Below, piece after piece: positions 29,986 to 40,486 of a DNA stretch of 60,000 nt. The DNA is from Zygnema cylindricum (taxonomy: Eukaryota > Streptophyta > Zygnematophyceae > Zygnematales > Zygnemataceae), in contig JBBHKE010001395.1 of the NCBI GenBank assembly GCA_037447655.1, positions 560,001-620,000 of the forward strand, read 5' to 3'. The notes below the pieces were generated by a model. It saw nothing but the letters and a program-made list of their open reading frames with translations, had not been told where the DNA came from and did not search any database. The number at the start of each line of letters is the position of its first letter. Position 1 is the first letter of the stretch. Position numbers and translations under genes: made by a program.

Positions 29986-30036
29986 ATTTTGCTGGGCGTA
30001 CTATTACAAAGACCTCTTGATATAACCATACCCTTA

Positions 30037-31396
30037 TTAGTATTGTGTATCAGTAAGGATTTGCCCATAACCGATATGGACCTTTTTTCGAGTACCCAAT
30101 AATCGATATATTGGTAAGATATATCCCTATCGGTGTTATCGCCGATAAACAAGTGATATATATTGGTATTTATAATATAACACGATATCGATAACTATGG
30201 CATGATGTATGGGACCGTGCGGATAAATGTATGGTTGTACACTCAATGACGTCATATTACGTGGACGCAGGACCCTTACTATTTCGATAAACAATCTTTG
30301 TTTTTCCTTGCTTATTTATAAATTAAGGGGGTCTTACTTGGGTTCCACGCTCCCATACCCTTCCTCGATGTCATTCTAACTCTTGTTTTTTAAGTTAATG
30401 CATTTTCAGTCCACTTTACAAACGATCTGAAGTAAGGTCGGGCAAAATACATGCATTTGGACGATAATGAGCTTTTATCGCAGATTCCATACATCATTTT
30501 ATAAGGCAAATTACTTTATTGTTGGGGACTAAATTTTGGATTAAAGCATAATAAAACACATAATACATTAATACATTGGGCACATACCCTAACAAAATAT
30601 TGACAAATGGCGAAGCCCAAAAGGATAGTTGAGATATTCGAATTAGGTTTTTCGAAAACGTTGAGATATTCGACTTAGGTTTTTCAAAAACGTTGAGATA
30701 TTCGGTTTAGGATTTTTTGAAAACGTTGATGAAAAGAGTTTAAACTAGTTGAATCGATAACTTATTTTAAGTGCTCACTTGAAAATTTCGGTGTGACCTT
30801 CAAAATTAATTATCCCATTTCATGTACATCGTCACTTTAGACGAATAGCACTCCACGCGGATTGGTTAGGATCATGGCGTTTGGGGACAAAAATCAGTAA
30901 CTTTAATTATTGTCAAATAAAAATATTGGCGTCCTTAAAATAAGACACAAAAAATAAACTGATGACATTTATTTATTTTACGCTAATATGGGAAAAGGTT
31001 AAATAGCATCAATTGCACTAGTGATAGACTTACGTCAACTAGAGATGAGGTTGTTTACAGATGACGTAGTATTTTGTACTATTCCGTGCCAATTTATTTT
31101 TTTGGAGGGAAAAAATCTTTGCTTGGGATATATTAGATTCATATAAGCTTGTAAGGCGTAAACCTTAGCCATCGGATGTTTTGCTTTCTCAAATACGCGA
31201 CGCATTTGCTTATACCATCCAGCGACTAGTGCATTCCAAGCTTATAGGCATATCTTCACTGTCAAATTTTTTTATTTTAAAAATCTACGTCCCAATCATC
31301 TAGTGTGGTTAATGACCTCCATTAGCCATACACTAGACGTGTAAAATTGGTGAAGTTGGAAAAGAAAAAACACATCCACAATGAATGCGTTATGAG
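30037..31396. other. no gene; palindromic CGATA words and short tandem repeat
   Basis: The span 30070-30200 is dense in ATCGATAT, CGATAT and GATATAT words. A 32-bp unit beginning TTGAGATATTCG repeats three times (30629, 30661, 30693). A hairpin lies at 31299-31337 (TCTAGTGTGG...CCATACACTAGA). A CATACCCTAA end like those of HbL-2 occurs at 30585-30595. No protein motif is seen. Confidence 0.5.
30629..30727 (+). repeat. 32-bp tandem repeat, three units
   Basis: Units start TTGAGATATTCG at 30629, 30661 and 30693 and continue (A/G)(A/C/T)TTAGG(T/A)TTTTT to AAAACG, with a few substitutions. Confidence 0.85.
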
Positions 31397-32370
31397 TGTA
31401 ATTCTGTGACCTCCATTGGTTCACAGAATGTCCAGCTTATGTGAAGCCTCTAGGACAGTATATGCACTTTTGACTTTGACAAAGAATAAGTCCCACCCTG
31501 GGACGCAAAATCTCTGACCAACTACACACCTGTATAGCATGGACTCCCATGAGTCTGCAGCAAAAAGAATCACTGAATTTGCTCAACTGAGCATTAAGTT
31601 ATGGCTGACCAAAGTTGGTCCATAAATACAGGTGCTCTCTGGGAGAGAGGCTGAAAAAACCGAAAATATTCTAAGTCCTAAGCTACCTATCTAAACCTAT
31701 CTTTAAGGTACTAGACCAATCATATTACTGTAAAGTACAAGAAGGTACAAGTACCGCTGTACTTCTTGTACGGCCATAGTACGGCATGGCCGGTCCGCTG
31801 ACGCGTGTCAGTTTCGGAGCCGTAGTTGCTCCTCCCGTAATGTCCGCTGTCCAACCATATGTTGCCACGTGTCATCCGCCGATATCTGCTCCGCAAACCG
31901 CCAAATGTCTATTCCGATATTTCGGCCCCCATTGTGAGTCGTTCGATCAGATCTAGACATTTTAATTTCGTCCGTTGAAATAAAAAGATAATTCGTAATT
32001 TCCGTGCGGTCCCGATTTCGTGCGACGCGGTATGTTTCCATGCATAAATCGTTCCGTAACTTGTTAAATGAAATGTGCGGCGGTGTACAGCTTTAAATCA
32101 TTATCGCGCCATATACATGTATCGAATCTTCAGGGCTTACTGGATAAGGCAAACGGCTGGTCCGTACGGTGATCATCCAGAGGTCACTGGGTCAATTCTC
32201 ACAAGGTGCAGTAATATATTTAGCAAAGAAAAACTGCCCTGAATGATCTGCCTGTCTCCTTTAGCTGCAGCAGGTAGCCATGGCTTTATACATGTCCTCA
32301 GTGACTACGACAAGTATGAGGGCTGCATTAAGTCAATAAGAAAGACTACAAAATACCTCATTTTTCAACA
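31397..32370 (-). mobile_element. solo LTR, CopA z-type
   Basis: Read on the minus strand it starts TGTTGAAAAATGAGG at 32370 and ends CAGAATTACA at 31397 (974 bp, TG...CA). It aligns in outline with the CopA-2 LTRs: the GGAGTCCATGC region, a TATA-like box, TGTACGGCC words and a tRNA-like block (32135-32215, plus) in the same relative place. The gag-type ATG near its end is not preserved as in CopA-2. There is no internal sequence on either side. Flanks ATGAG and GCCTC do not match, so no clean target duplication remains. Confidence 0.75.
32135..32215 (+). repeat. tRNA-like block in the z-type solo LTR
   Basis: CTTACTGGATAAGGCAAACG (A-box-like) is followed by GGTCACTGGGTCAATTCTCAC, a weaker B-box match. 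It is opposite to the LTR direction, as in the other copies. Confidence 0.4.
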
Positions 32371-32422
32371 GCCTCTAACTCCTCTCTCCAGCTCCCACAC
32401 TTGTCGCAGTCACTGAAAGTTG

Positions 32423-33158
32423 TTGTTTTTAGAAAGCTTTAGTCCTTTTTATGCCTCAGCTGTGAGAGAGAGCTGTTCAGGACTTAAGCTATTTTTGGTT
32501 GAGTTCGGTTCAGTACTTACCGAAATTGGTGTGACTGTGAAGTTGGGAGTTCACGGTTCATTCACACTTGGGACACGTGTCGTCACTTGGGAGAATGCGT
32601 GAGTATGTCCTCCGTGGACGTACGGAAATTCGGCAGGACCACTGGACTTCGTGAAGTCAATTCTACGGTGCCAAATCCTCTAATCGGACCGATGACAGCA
32701 GCCGCCAACAAATAGTGACGAGGCGTGACTAGATAATTATCACTTTACGTTGTCTGAACTTCGGTGTAAGTATTTTTGATATAATGTTAGATGTACGGCT
32801 GGAATGCCTCCGTACAGCTTAGTGTAGTTTCGGTGTATAAAAGTAGGACTTAGTGAATTTGATTTTTAGGAACAAATGATATGAAAACTGTACACTCAGT
32901 TTTATGTAATTTCATTTCTACATATCTCACAGATTTGTAAGCGGAATTGATTGAAATTTCTTGTGTGTGTTTTTTTGTATGTTATCTACATTGTGGCAAA
33001 TTTTCAGGACGTTTAGAGCGTTAATCATAAAGTTATAGTCTGTCAAAGTTGCTGTTCAGCCATCGGAATTTGTGGAAGCTTCCTCTCTTGATTTGTTCTA
33101 CGATGACTACTGCTGCATCTTCTTCATCTTCAGTACCAGCAGTTGTCTCATAACAACA
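32423..33158. mobile_element. 736-bp insertion in the x-type LTR with 7-bp direct repeats
   Basis: The uninterrupted copy at 45900 reads ACTGAAAGTTGGAGAGG; here the same sequence is split, with AAAGTTG both at 32416-32422 and 33159-33165. The insert begins TTGTTTTTAG and ends CATAACAACA, weakly inverted. It has a GAGAGAGCTGTTC start region and near its end an ATG followed by serine codons (ATGACTACTGCTGCATC), reminiscent of the CopB gag start. The superfamily is unresolved. Confidence 0.6.
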
Positions 33159-33249
33159 AAAGTTGGATAGGGGGATAGAGCCATGGATGCGTATGCTATC
33201 CACACGGGGACAGACATTAGATTGGTAGATTTACCAAAATAGTTATTGA

Positions 33250-33329
33250 CGGACTCGGGATTTGAGCCTGGTACCTGTCGTCCGTCAGAGCTGCCTGTAG
33301 CCGATAGCCTTAGCCAATTAGACTAGAAT
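33250..33329 (-). repeat. tRNA-like block, x-type LTR
   Basis: On the minus strand: ATTGGCTAAGGCTATCGGC (A-box-like), an anticodon-arm-like stretch, then GGCTCAAATCCCGAGTCC, which fits GNTCNAANCC-type B boxes. The same block is at 45990-46068. Confidence 0.45.
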
Positions 33330-34078
33330 CAAGGTTATACGATATAGGGTTTGACAATTACATAAATCTGTACACTTAGGCTATTTTAATTAAGAGGATA
33401 TTTGGACATAGAAACAGTTTGTAATGTACGGCGTACGGAATATCCGAAACGGATACCGCGCAATATGTTTCAAAGGCGAAACAGTTATTGCGCATGTATT
33501 TATAACGGCTATGATTGAAATCCGGTTTAATCGGACGGGCGCGAAGCATGCCGAGATCGTGGAAAAGTTTTTCGGTGGTTTGCGGTCAACGTCACATCGA
33601 ATGACACGTGGCACAACCATATTGGAAAACGGCATCTCCAGGGATTACAGGAATGAATGAAAAAATGACATAAGTCGACTTGTTGGCCATGTCGTACAAT
33701 AGTCGTACATATAGGACACCGACACATGTACCTTTCTCTACGATATAGTATTATCATTCGTGCCGTACTTTAGTAGATAGAGTTTTAGAGAGATGTAAGA
33801 CTTAGAAAAACTTGATAGATTGGACCCTCTCTCCTAGAGAGCTTCTTTATAAAAGGTCAACTTTGACCCTTCATAACTTACAGCTTAGAGGAGCAAATTC
33901 AGAGATTCTTTTTGCTTTCGACTCAAGGGAGTCTTGCCTTTAGAGGGGTGAAGGTGGTCAAAGTTTTTGTCTGCCATGGTGACAGTTATTCTTGCCGAAA
34001 CACAAAGGGGTCAGGGTTATCCTAGAGGCTTCGTGTGAGCTGCCTACTCTGAGGACCTATGGAGGTCTCACAGTTGCA

Positions 34079-35191
34079 CTCTTCCCTCTATCCCACATAC
34101 TTGTTGTACTCAGTGAAAGAGAGAGAGGGTGGTGGAGCCATGGCTGACTCAGCTCCATAGGCACGACGAAAGAGTGACAGAAGTCACTCTCAACAAAAGG
34201 TTGAGTCCGGTAGGATTCGAACTTGCGACTGGCTAAACGTGGCGTAGCCGTCTGCCGTAACCGCTCTGTCGTAGGAGTTTGTTAGATAACATAGGGTTTG
34301 ATATTTATTTAAACATTGTTTTAAAGATCTAGTCTGATTAACGGAATCACAGATAGCTAACATAGAGATCATGTAAAATACAATACGAACACGTCACGCA
34401 CGAAACAAATGAACCAGACATTTGTTTCAACAACTGTCATGAAAATCCGATTTTGATCCGACGCCCCATACCAACGCCGAGATTCCAAAATGATGACTTT
34501 GGCGGTTTTTGGCGTGGCATTACTTCGCGCCACGTGGCTGGATAACATTGGGACGCGGAAATCGCGAGGAGCATAAGAACGAATCGTATGGAGAGAAGCG
34601 TCCACTCAATGGCTTTCCCGTACACATGTCGTACATAAAGTACATCGTCCGTAGTACCTTTATGTACTTTACAGTCGTGTGATCGTATGTCACTAGATAG
34701 GGGTTGTGAGAGGGGTTTAGGACTCACGAAAATCTGGTAGGTAGCAACCTCCGATGAGTATAGGAACGAATCTAAAAATGACATGTGTCGACTTGTTGGT
34801 TATGTCATACAATGGTCGTACAGAAAGTACACCGTCACCTAAACCTTTATGTACGATACATTATTATCATTGTTGCCGTACTTATGTAGATAAAGTTTTA
34901 GAGAGAGATAGGACTTAGAAAAATTTGATAGATTGGACCCTCTCTCCCAGAGAGCTTCTGTACAAAAGGTTAACTTTGACCCTTCATAACTTAGTGCTCA
35001 AAGATGCAAATTCAACGATTCTTTTTGCTATCGACTCAAAGGAATCTTGCCTTTACAAGGGTGAAGGTGGTTAGAGTTTTTGTCTGCCATGGTGGCAGTT
35101 ATTCTTGCTGAAACACAAAGGGGTCAGGGTTATCCTAGAGGCTTCGTGTGAGCTACCTACTCTGAGGACCTATGGAGGTCACAGAGTTGCA
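34079..35191 (+). mobile_element. chimeric 5' LTR of CopA-3 (y-type head, x-type tail)
   Basis: 34079 to about 34760 follows the y-type LTR of CopA-4 (compare 46859-47520). From about 34770 to 35191 it follows the x-type LTR (compare 46390-46858 and 33650-34078). The switch lies in GAACGAATCTAAAAATGAC. The y-type head lacks its first 79 bp, exactly as in CopA-4. It ends GAGTTGCA at 35191, before the primer site. The gag ATG (35172) lies inside it. Confidence 0.75.
34201..34275 (-). repeat. tRNA-like block, y-type LTR
   Basis: On the minus strand: GAGCGGTTACGGCAGACGGC (like the D-arm GAGTGGTTAAGGC of serine/leucine tRNAs), then CAAGTTCGAATCCTACCGG with an exact B box. It is flanked by GGACTCAACC. 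Confidence 0.5.
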
Positions 35192-36224
35192 GGTTATGGG
35201 CCTACCCTTTAAGGTGCCCATATTCAATGGAGTTGGCTTCATATAAAGGGAAAGTATGATGATAAGAGCTCTATGTGAGAAACGGTTTTGGGGAATAGTG
35301 AGTGGACGTGTGAGACATCCATCAAGTCTTAGGATACCTATAGGGTTTAGAGGAGGCAGATTCACTAGAGATGCAAATCCATCTTCAACGGAGGAGACAA
35401 AAGAAGGGGAGGTGATGGATAAAAGAAAGGAGAAAGAGACGGTCACACCAATACCAACCCGTTCGGCATTCATGTAACCTAGTCCGAGGAACGAGGAGAA
35501 TGTTATCGATACCTAGGACTACAAAAATATGGCGGCTAAGCACTTCATCCTCCACCATCTTACTCAGGGGCTTGCATCTCCCCATTTGCAGGTAGAGAGG
35601 GCATATGATCTTTGGGTGGCTCTCATAGAGATGTACCAAAGTGGTACGATTCAGCGACAGTAGTTGGCTGAACAGAAAATTAACGAGTATGAATACAAAG
35701 GGGGGAATATGTTAGATTTTTGCAATGAGCTTGCTACACTTTTCATGGAACTAGAGAGTGCTGGAAAAATATTTAGTGAAAATGAAGAAGGTTAACTGTT
35801 TACTGATGAAGTTACCTGATGAGTTCGAGAACATAGTCATTCATCACCTGATGAGTTCGAGAACATAGTCAACCGTGTGCAGGACTAAGCGGACTCAAGG
35901 TGGATTTGGAATTTAGTGGTAGGCATGATTCTCGTTCGGGAGAATACGATTGAGATCCCAAGGGGAGGAAAGAGTGGATAAGCTTTGGCAGCTGGGACCG
36001 ATTGGAGGAACAATGATTCCAAGAAACAGGTTGGAAATTATCGAGGGGAGGGGCAAAAAAATCAGACCGAGGAGTTCGAACTAAGGACTCCCAAGGGTTT
36101 GTGCCCTTTTTGTAAGAAACCCGGGCACTATATGGCTGAATGCACTAAGTTAACCGAGCTGCGGTTAAAGGAGGGACAGACCAGTGGACCCTCGAGAGAA
36201 AAGAAAAAAACCCTTGTGAATTAG
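35172..36224 (+). pseudogene. CopA-3 gag with intact zinc knuckle
   Basis: Gag begins MEVTELQVMGLPFKVPIFNG, with the first codons in the LTR. A stop soon follows (after GFI), but the rest is recognisable: LCEKRFWGIVSGRVRHP, then AAKHFILHHLTQGLASPHLQ in another frame near 35530-35590, and a 32-bp tandem duplication (CCTGATGAGTTCGAGAACAT at 35814 and 35846). The knuckle region 35985-36224 reads CPFCKKPGHYMAEC, a perfect CX2CX4HX4C. Multiple frameshifts make the ORF non-functional. Confidence 0.85.
35192..35202 (+). other. CopA-3 primer binding site, half-tRNA type
   Basis: GGTTATGGGCC directly after GAGTTGCA matches the anticodon arm of plant initiator tRNA-Met, as in CopA-2, CopA-4 and CopB-1. 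Confidence 0.78.
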
Positions 36225-37942
36225 GTACATGAGGCGGAATTCGAGGACGAGGACGATGAGCTCCTATTGGATGAGGAGTTGGAAGTGAAAAACGAGGTCG
36301 AAATTCCACGAAAGCAGAAATGTGCTTTCGGTGGATTGAAAGGTGGAGCACGCTGGATTGTAGACTCATGTGCATCCATGCAGATGTGTAAAGATAAATA
36401 CCTGTTCACTAAGATCAGAAAGATTCCCACCGTAGAGATAGAGTACGGGGATGGAGGATAGTCACTACTACTCTTGTAGGAACGATGGATCTAAAAGTGT
36501 TAGTAGAAGGAAAGACATCCATAGTTACATTCTCCGATGAATTGTTTATTCCGGAGCTGAACAAAAACCTCTTCTCGTTGTCAGTATTAGATGATAAGGG
36601 TTTTGATACTAGCACTAGGAAAGGAGTCTTTACTGCTAGTTTGAGGAGGTAGTTTATTTTACTGTTGAAAAAGGTAGCCAAGGGATGTTTAGGCTGATTT
36701 TAAGCAATGAAAAGAAGAAACTTTATTATGTTGGTGTTTATGATATAATGTTGTGGCATAAGAGGATTGGGCATGTGAATCTAGATAAGTTAAGGGAGAT
36801 GAAAATGATGGGAGTAGTGGAAGGAATTCAGTTTGGTGAGAATGAGAATCTAAGTGATTGTAGTGGTTGTGCTCAAGGTAAAGCACACAGGTTACCCTTC
36901 CTAAAAACTGCCACCTATAAGTGAGAAAAGATTCTAGATTTAGTACACATGGATATTTGGGGGCCGGCCAGAGTGCCATCACCCAAAGGGAAGAGATTTA
37001 TTATGACTATCACCGTTGATTGGTCTCGGTATTCCAGGGTTTATTTTTTGAAAAATATATCATAGGCTAAAAAATGTTTTAAAGAATATAAAGCATGGAG
37101 TGAAAAGCTCCATGAAACCTCAATCAAGAGAGTAAGCAGTGACAATGGTGGAGAGTATACCTCTAACCATTTTGAGGATTTTTTTAGAGAAGATGGAGTG
37201 CAACACCAAAAGACAGTTCCTCGAAATCTTGAGCAGAATAGGGTGGCTGAAAGATATATAGAACACTGAGTGATAGTGCTAGGAGTATGGTGTCATATAA
37301 GAAGTTAGGAAAGAAGTTTTGGGTAGAAGCAATGAACTGTGCAAATTATCTGAAGAATAGAGTTCTTACATCAACACTAAAAGGCCAAACACCCTATGAG
37401 AGATGGACAGGCCGAAAACCAGATATTTCACACTTAACGGTTTTTGGTAGTCAAGTGTTCAGATTAGACACAGATCGGTCAAACTAGAAGTTAGACCTAA
37501 AAGAAAAACCAAGATATATACTAGGATATGATGAAGATGTAAAAGGATATAGAGTTTATGATCTCAACAAAAAGGATATAATCCTAGTGAAGCATCTAGT
37601 GGTTATGGATGAAGGAAAATTTATAGATCCATTTAAGCATTTAAAGACAATAAGAATCAGATTTTAGTTAGAAAAATCTGATGACTTTGAGCTACCTAAC
37701 TATCCAAGATTTCAAGAAGATGATGATCTTGCAGGTTCAGATCAAATCGAGAAGGACCCAAATGTGAAACCCCTAGTATTAACTCCAACCGAAGCGGAAG
37801 ACTTGGTGAAAATCGACCCGAAATCAAGGGATATGGGAGAAGTAGAAAGTGTTCGGAAGAATTCAAGAGAGCCATCTATTCCGGCAACCGAGTTTGAGGG
37901 AGGAATAAGAAACAGCAAAAGACTGCAAGAAAGGCAAGTTAA
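36225..37942 (+). pseudogene. CopA-3 protease, pre-integrase and integrase
   Basis: The protease box reads WIVDSCASMQMC (36356-36391): the glycine of DSGAS is cysteine, which should disturb the active-site turn though the aspartate stays. Pre-integrase 36685-36924 has LWHKRIGHVNLDK and CSGCAQGKAHRLPF. Integrase continues with stops: VHMDIWGPA, SSDNGGEYTSNHFED and the final E in NRVAERY. The piece 37287-37487 contains LGKKFWVEAMNCANYLKNRV. The acidic linker runs to KRLQERQ, where CopB-1 is inserted at 37943. Confidence 0.88.
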
Positions 37943-38994
37943 TGTTATTCTACAACCACCGTTGCAGGCGGAGAACCAGCAAGTTAATGTTATTCTACAA
38001 CCACCGTTGCAGGCGGAGAACCAGCAGTAGTAGTAGAAGTAGACATGAAAAACAGCAGAAACTATCAAAGTACCTACTCAACAACCAACTTTGAACTGAC
38101 ACAAAATATGACTCAGAACTCAGAACCCCAATATGTTTCAAATTTGATACAGTGATACACAATACAGTAAACAAACAATTCCCAACATTTCAGCGCAAAT
38201 GACCCAGTAAACCATAAGATATGATGTTTGGAAGTTTCCCAAAAACTGCCCTTAGAAAATCATATTCCCAAAACTGGATACTACAAAATTGGCTAAGTCC
38301 TAATTTATATACTCACAGTGTGTATCTACTGATCTACACTAATTCGGGTAACCGTTACTACGGTTATTATCCTGACTAACGACAAAACATCCTACCCGTA
38401 CGTCACTTTACCTCAAAAACCCTAATTACTAATTTCTAAAAACTTGATTAATAAAACACTATTTTATATCACACTAAACGACAAACTAATGTTTTTTCAA
38501 ATATTTACAGAAATTGAATCGTACACAAAACGTTCCAAATGCTTAGTCAGCGGTGACCGCTAAAGACCAGCCAATTGTGGTCATGTAGTACGAAGCACCT
38601 GAGTGCTTCGTCACTTGTGGTCCCACGCGAATCACGCTTGTGGTCCCTCGTGAATCAAGCTTGAGGTCCCAGGTGAATCGCGTTCGTTGAAACAGATTCG
38701 ATTGACGGTGGTACCGTCGATCTGTATCATATGTTTCCGGAATACTCGGGACAGATTTTGTTCGTCCGATCATGTGAATCGCATCGTCAACTTTTTGACA
38801 CGTATGCTTGACTGTCGGCGCTACTCCGAAAAACCTGCATACATTCTTTCGCCAACACGTGTCCCTGCAAAAGTACAATACACTCCACTGTACCTTTTGT
38901 TACTCTAACACTAATTAGGGTAAGTATTACTAGAAAAATATCCTAAGTTATTTTTACCCCTATAAACTGAAATAAATATTTATAAATTCCAACA
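37943..38994 (-). repeat. CopB-1 3' LTR with 45-bp terminal duplication
   Basis: The LTR proper spans 37988-38994 (1007 bp, minus strand start TGTTGGAATTTATAAA). Its outer end and the adjacent target base pairs are tandemly duplicated: 37935-37979 repeats as 37980-38024 with a 45-bp offset. A TATA-like TATATAAAT lies at 38303-38311 (minus). It also has a hairpin GAAGCACCTGAGTGCTTC (about 38594-38611) and three units of a 21-bp repeat around CTTGTGGTCCC (38612-38690). Confidence 0.9.
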
Positions 38995-39012
38995 CTCCCC
39001 TAAATCTTTAGA
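38995..39012 (-). other. CopB-1 polypurine tract
   Basis: The minus strand reads AAAGATTTAGGGGAG immediately before the TGTTGGAATT start of the 3' LTR. Confidence 0.75.
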
Positions 39013-39029
39013 CTCAGTTACTCTCTTAG

Positions 39030-39720
39030 TCCAACAGCATCTCTACAAAACTGTAACTTAGGAGCAAGAAGGGCTTTTGTTAACATGTCAGCCACCATCT
39101 TCTCATCTGGTAAATAACATAATTTAACGACTTTTGCAAGTACTTTTTCTCTAACAAAATGAAGTCTAACATCCATGTGTTTGCTCTAAAGTGATGGCTG
39201 GGGTTAGAGGCAATTGCTATGGCAGCTTGGTTGTCACACCATATAGCTTGAGGGCCAGTTTGCATATACCGAAGTTCCTGTAGAATGGACTTGACCCATA
39301 GGAGCTCCTTGGGGCGGAAGCTGCTGCCACATATTCTGACTCCATTGTGGATCGAGCTGTAACCTTTTGTAATTTGCTACTCCAACAGCAAGTTCCATCT
39401 CCAATCTTCAGTACGAAGCCGGTCGTAGATTTCCGGCTTGGCATGTCCCCATAGCTAGCATCGCTCCATGTCTGGATTTTCACCTCTCCTCCTCCGAGAA
39501 CAAGCTTGAGATTTTGAGTACCTGCAAGATATCTCAACACTCTTTTCGCTGCTTCGCAGTCAGCCCTTTTAGAATTTTGCAGATTTCTACTCAAGACTCC
39601 CACAGCTGCCGCAATGTCGGGTCTCGTACAATTCATAAAATATATAAGACTTCCAATAACCTGTCTATATGGCTTTGATGCCATAAACTCTTCCTCCCAT
39701 ATCTCTAGACTCTTACTGAC
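39030..39720 (-). pseudogene. CopB-1 RNase H
   Basis: The piece 39217-39684 includes PYRQVIGSLIYFMNCTRPDI, the RNase H motif IQTWSDASYGDMPSRKSTTG and ARSTMESEYVAAASA. The next piece, 39080-39265, has AIWCDNQAAIAIASNPSHHF and the ANTWMLDFILLEKKYLQKSL stretch, in another frame. A frameshift near 39230 separates them. The expected closing motif (MVADMLTKA type) is seen only in fragments near 39080. Confidence 0.87.
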
Positions 39721-39865
39721 AATTATGCCTGAATCTGTATCAATTCCTTCCCTTTTTGTGCCTAAATTCCATGGGAATTATAGATCCTTTCACATCTTTC
39801 ATTTCAAATCTTTCTAGCATGTTACCTATTGCTTCTTTCTGAGTCAACATAATCAGCCTCTTGTA

Positions 39866-40486
39866 TCAGTCTCTTTCTACCTGTATTCCTAAAATATATT
39901 TGGCCTCATCGAGGTCCTTCATCTCGAACCTAGACCTTAAAGCCGCTTTAATGCGGTTTATTTCATCCATTGACTTACTTATTAATAATAGATCATCCAC
40001 ATATACAGCAATATAAACTACCCCATCTTCTCCTTGTAGAACATATACAGAATGATCTGAGCTAATTCTCTTAAAACCTAGCCTTGTTAAAAACTCATCT
40101 AACTTCAGATTCCACTGACCCGGGGCTTGTTTTAGCCCATACAAAGATTTCATCAATTTACACACTAATTCTTCCTTTCCCATTTCAACATACATTTCAG
40201 GTTGTTTCATATAAATTTTTTCTTCTAACTCTCCATGCAAGAAAGCAGTTTTAACATCCATCTGATGTATTTCCATATTCTCTATAGCCGCTAGACTTAG
40301 CAAAATTCTGACAGTGGGAAATCTAACAACTAGGGAGAAGATTTCCTCAAAGTCAATACCTTCTTTTTGATTATACCCCTTGGCCACTAGTCGGGCCTTA
40401 TACCTTTCGATGGTGTTGTCCGGGTTCAGCTTCACCTTGAATACCCATTTGCTGCCGATGGCTTTCCTGCCCGGAGGGAGATCCAC
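39866..40486 (-). pseudogene. CopB-1 reverse transcriptase, long open frame
   Basis: This 206-aa frame contains the RT core without a stop: GSKWVFKVKLNPDNTIERYK, LVAKGYNQKEGIDFEEIFSL, HQMDVKTAFLHGELEEKIYM, LMKSLYGLKQAPGQWNLKLD and the intact catalytic box YVDDLLLIS, then AKYILGIQVERD. Small oddities: the EEIFSL motif is normally EETFSP, and APGQW is normally APRQW. The frame starts within the domain, so an upstream break separates it from integrase. Of the RT copies here this one keeps the catalytic aspartates in one long frame. Confidence 0.92.

Larger units (their letters stand above)
27866..30033. mobile_element. Harbinger-like element HbL-2 with giant internal inverted repeat (2168 bp)
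   Basis: The ends GGGTATGGTTATATCA (27866-27881) and its complement TGATATAACCATACCC (30018-30033) are perfect 16-bp inverted repeats. TTA flanks both sides (27863-27865 and 30034-30036), the target duplication of PIF/Harbinger elements. The left end shares the pattern GGGTA...ATCAG(A/G)CGAAAAGTG(A/G)GG with HbL-1. Inside are two long inverted arms (27961-28697 and 28731-29459) around a 33-bp centre. No transposase is present. A competing right end (ACATACCCTAA, 29470-29480) lies just outside the right arm, so a nested arrangement is possible. Confidence 0.75.
32371..34078 (+). mobile_element. CopA x-type LTR, 5'-clipped and interrupted
   Basis: It aligns with the CopA-3 3' LTR (45787-46858): GCCTCTAACTCCTCTCTCC at 32371 matches 45861 onward, and both end CAGTTGCA/GAGTTGCA (34078 and 46858). 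The first 70-odd bp are missing where it meets the z-type LTR. A 736-bp insert (32423-33158) interrupts it. A tRNA-like block lies at 33250-33329 (minus). At 34078 it abuts a clipped y-type LTR with no gap. Confidence 0.78.

Noticed and set aside
32423-33158. Intron in an LTR
   Set aside because: Direct repeats at both sides indicate an insertion, and the ends are not GT...AG at the junctions.
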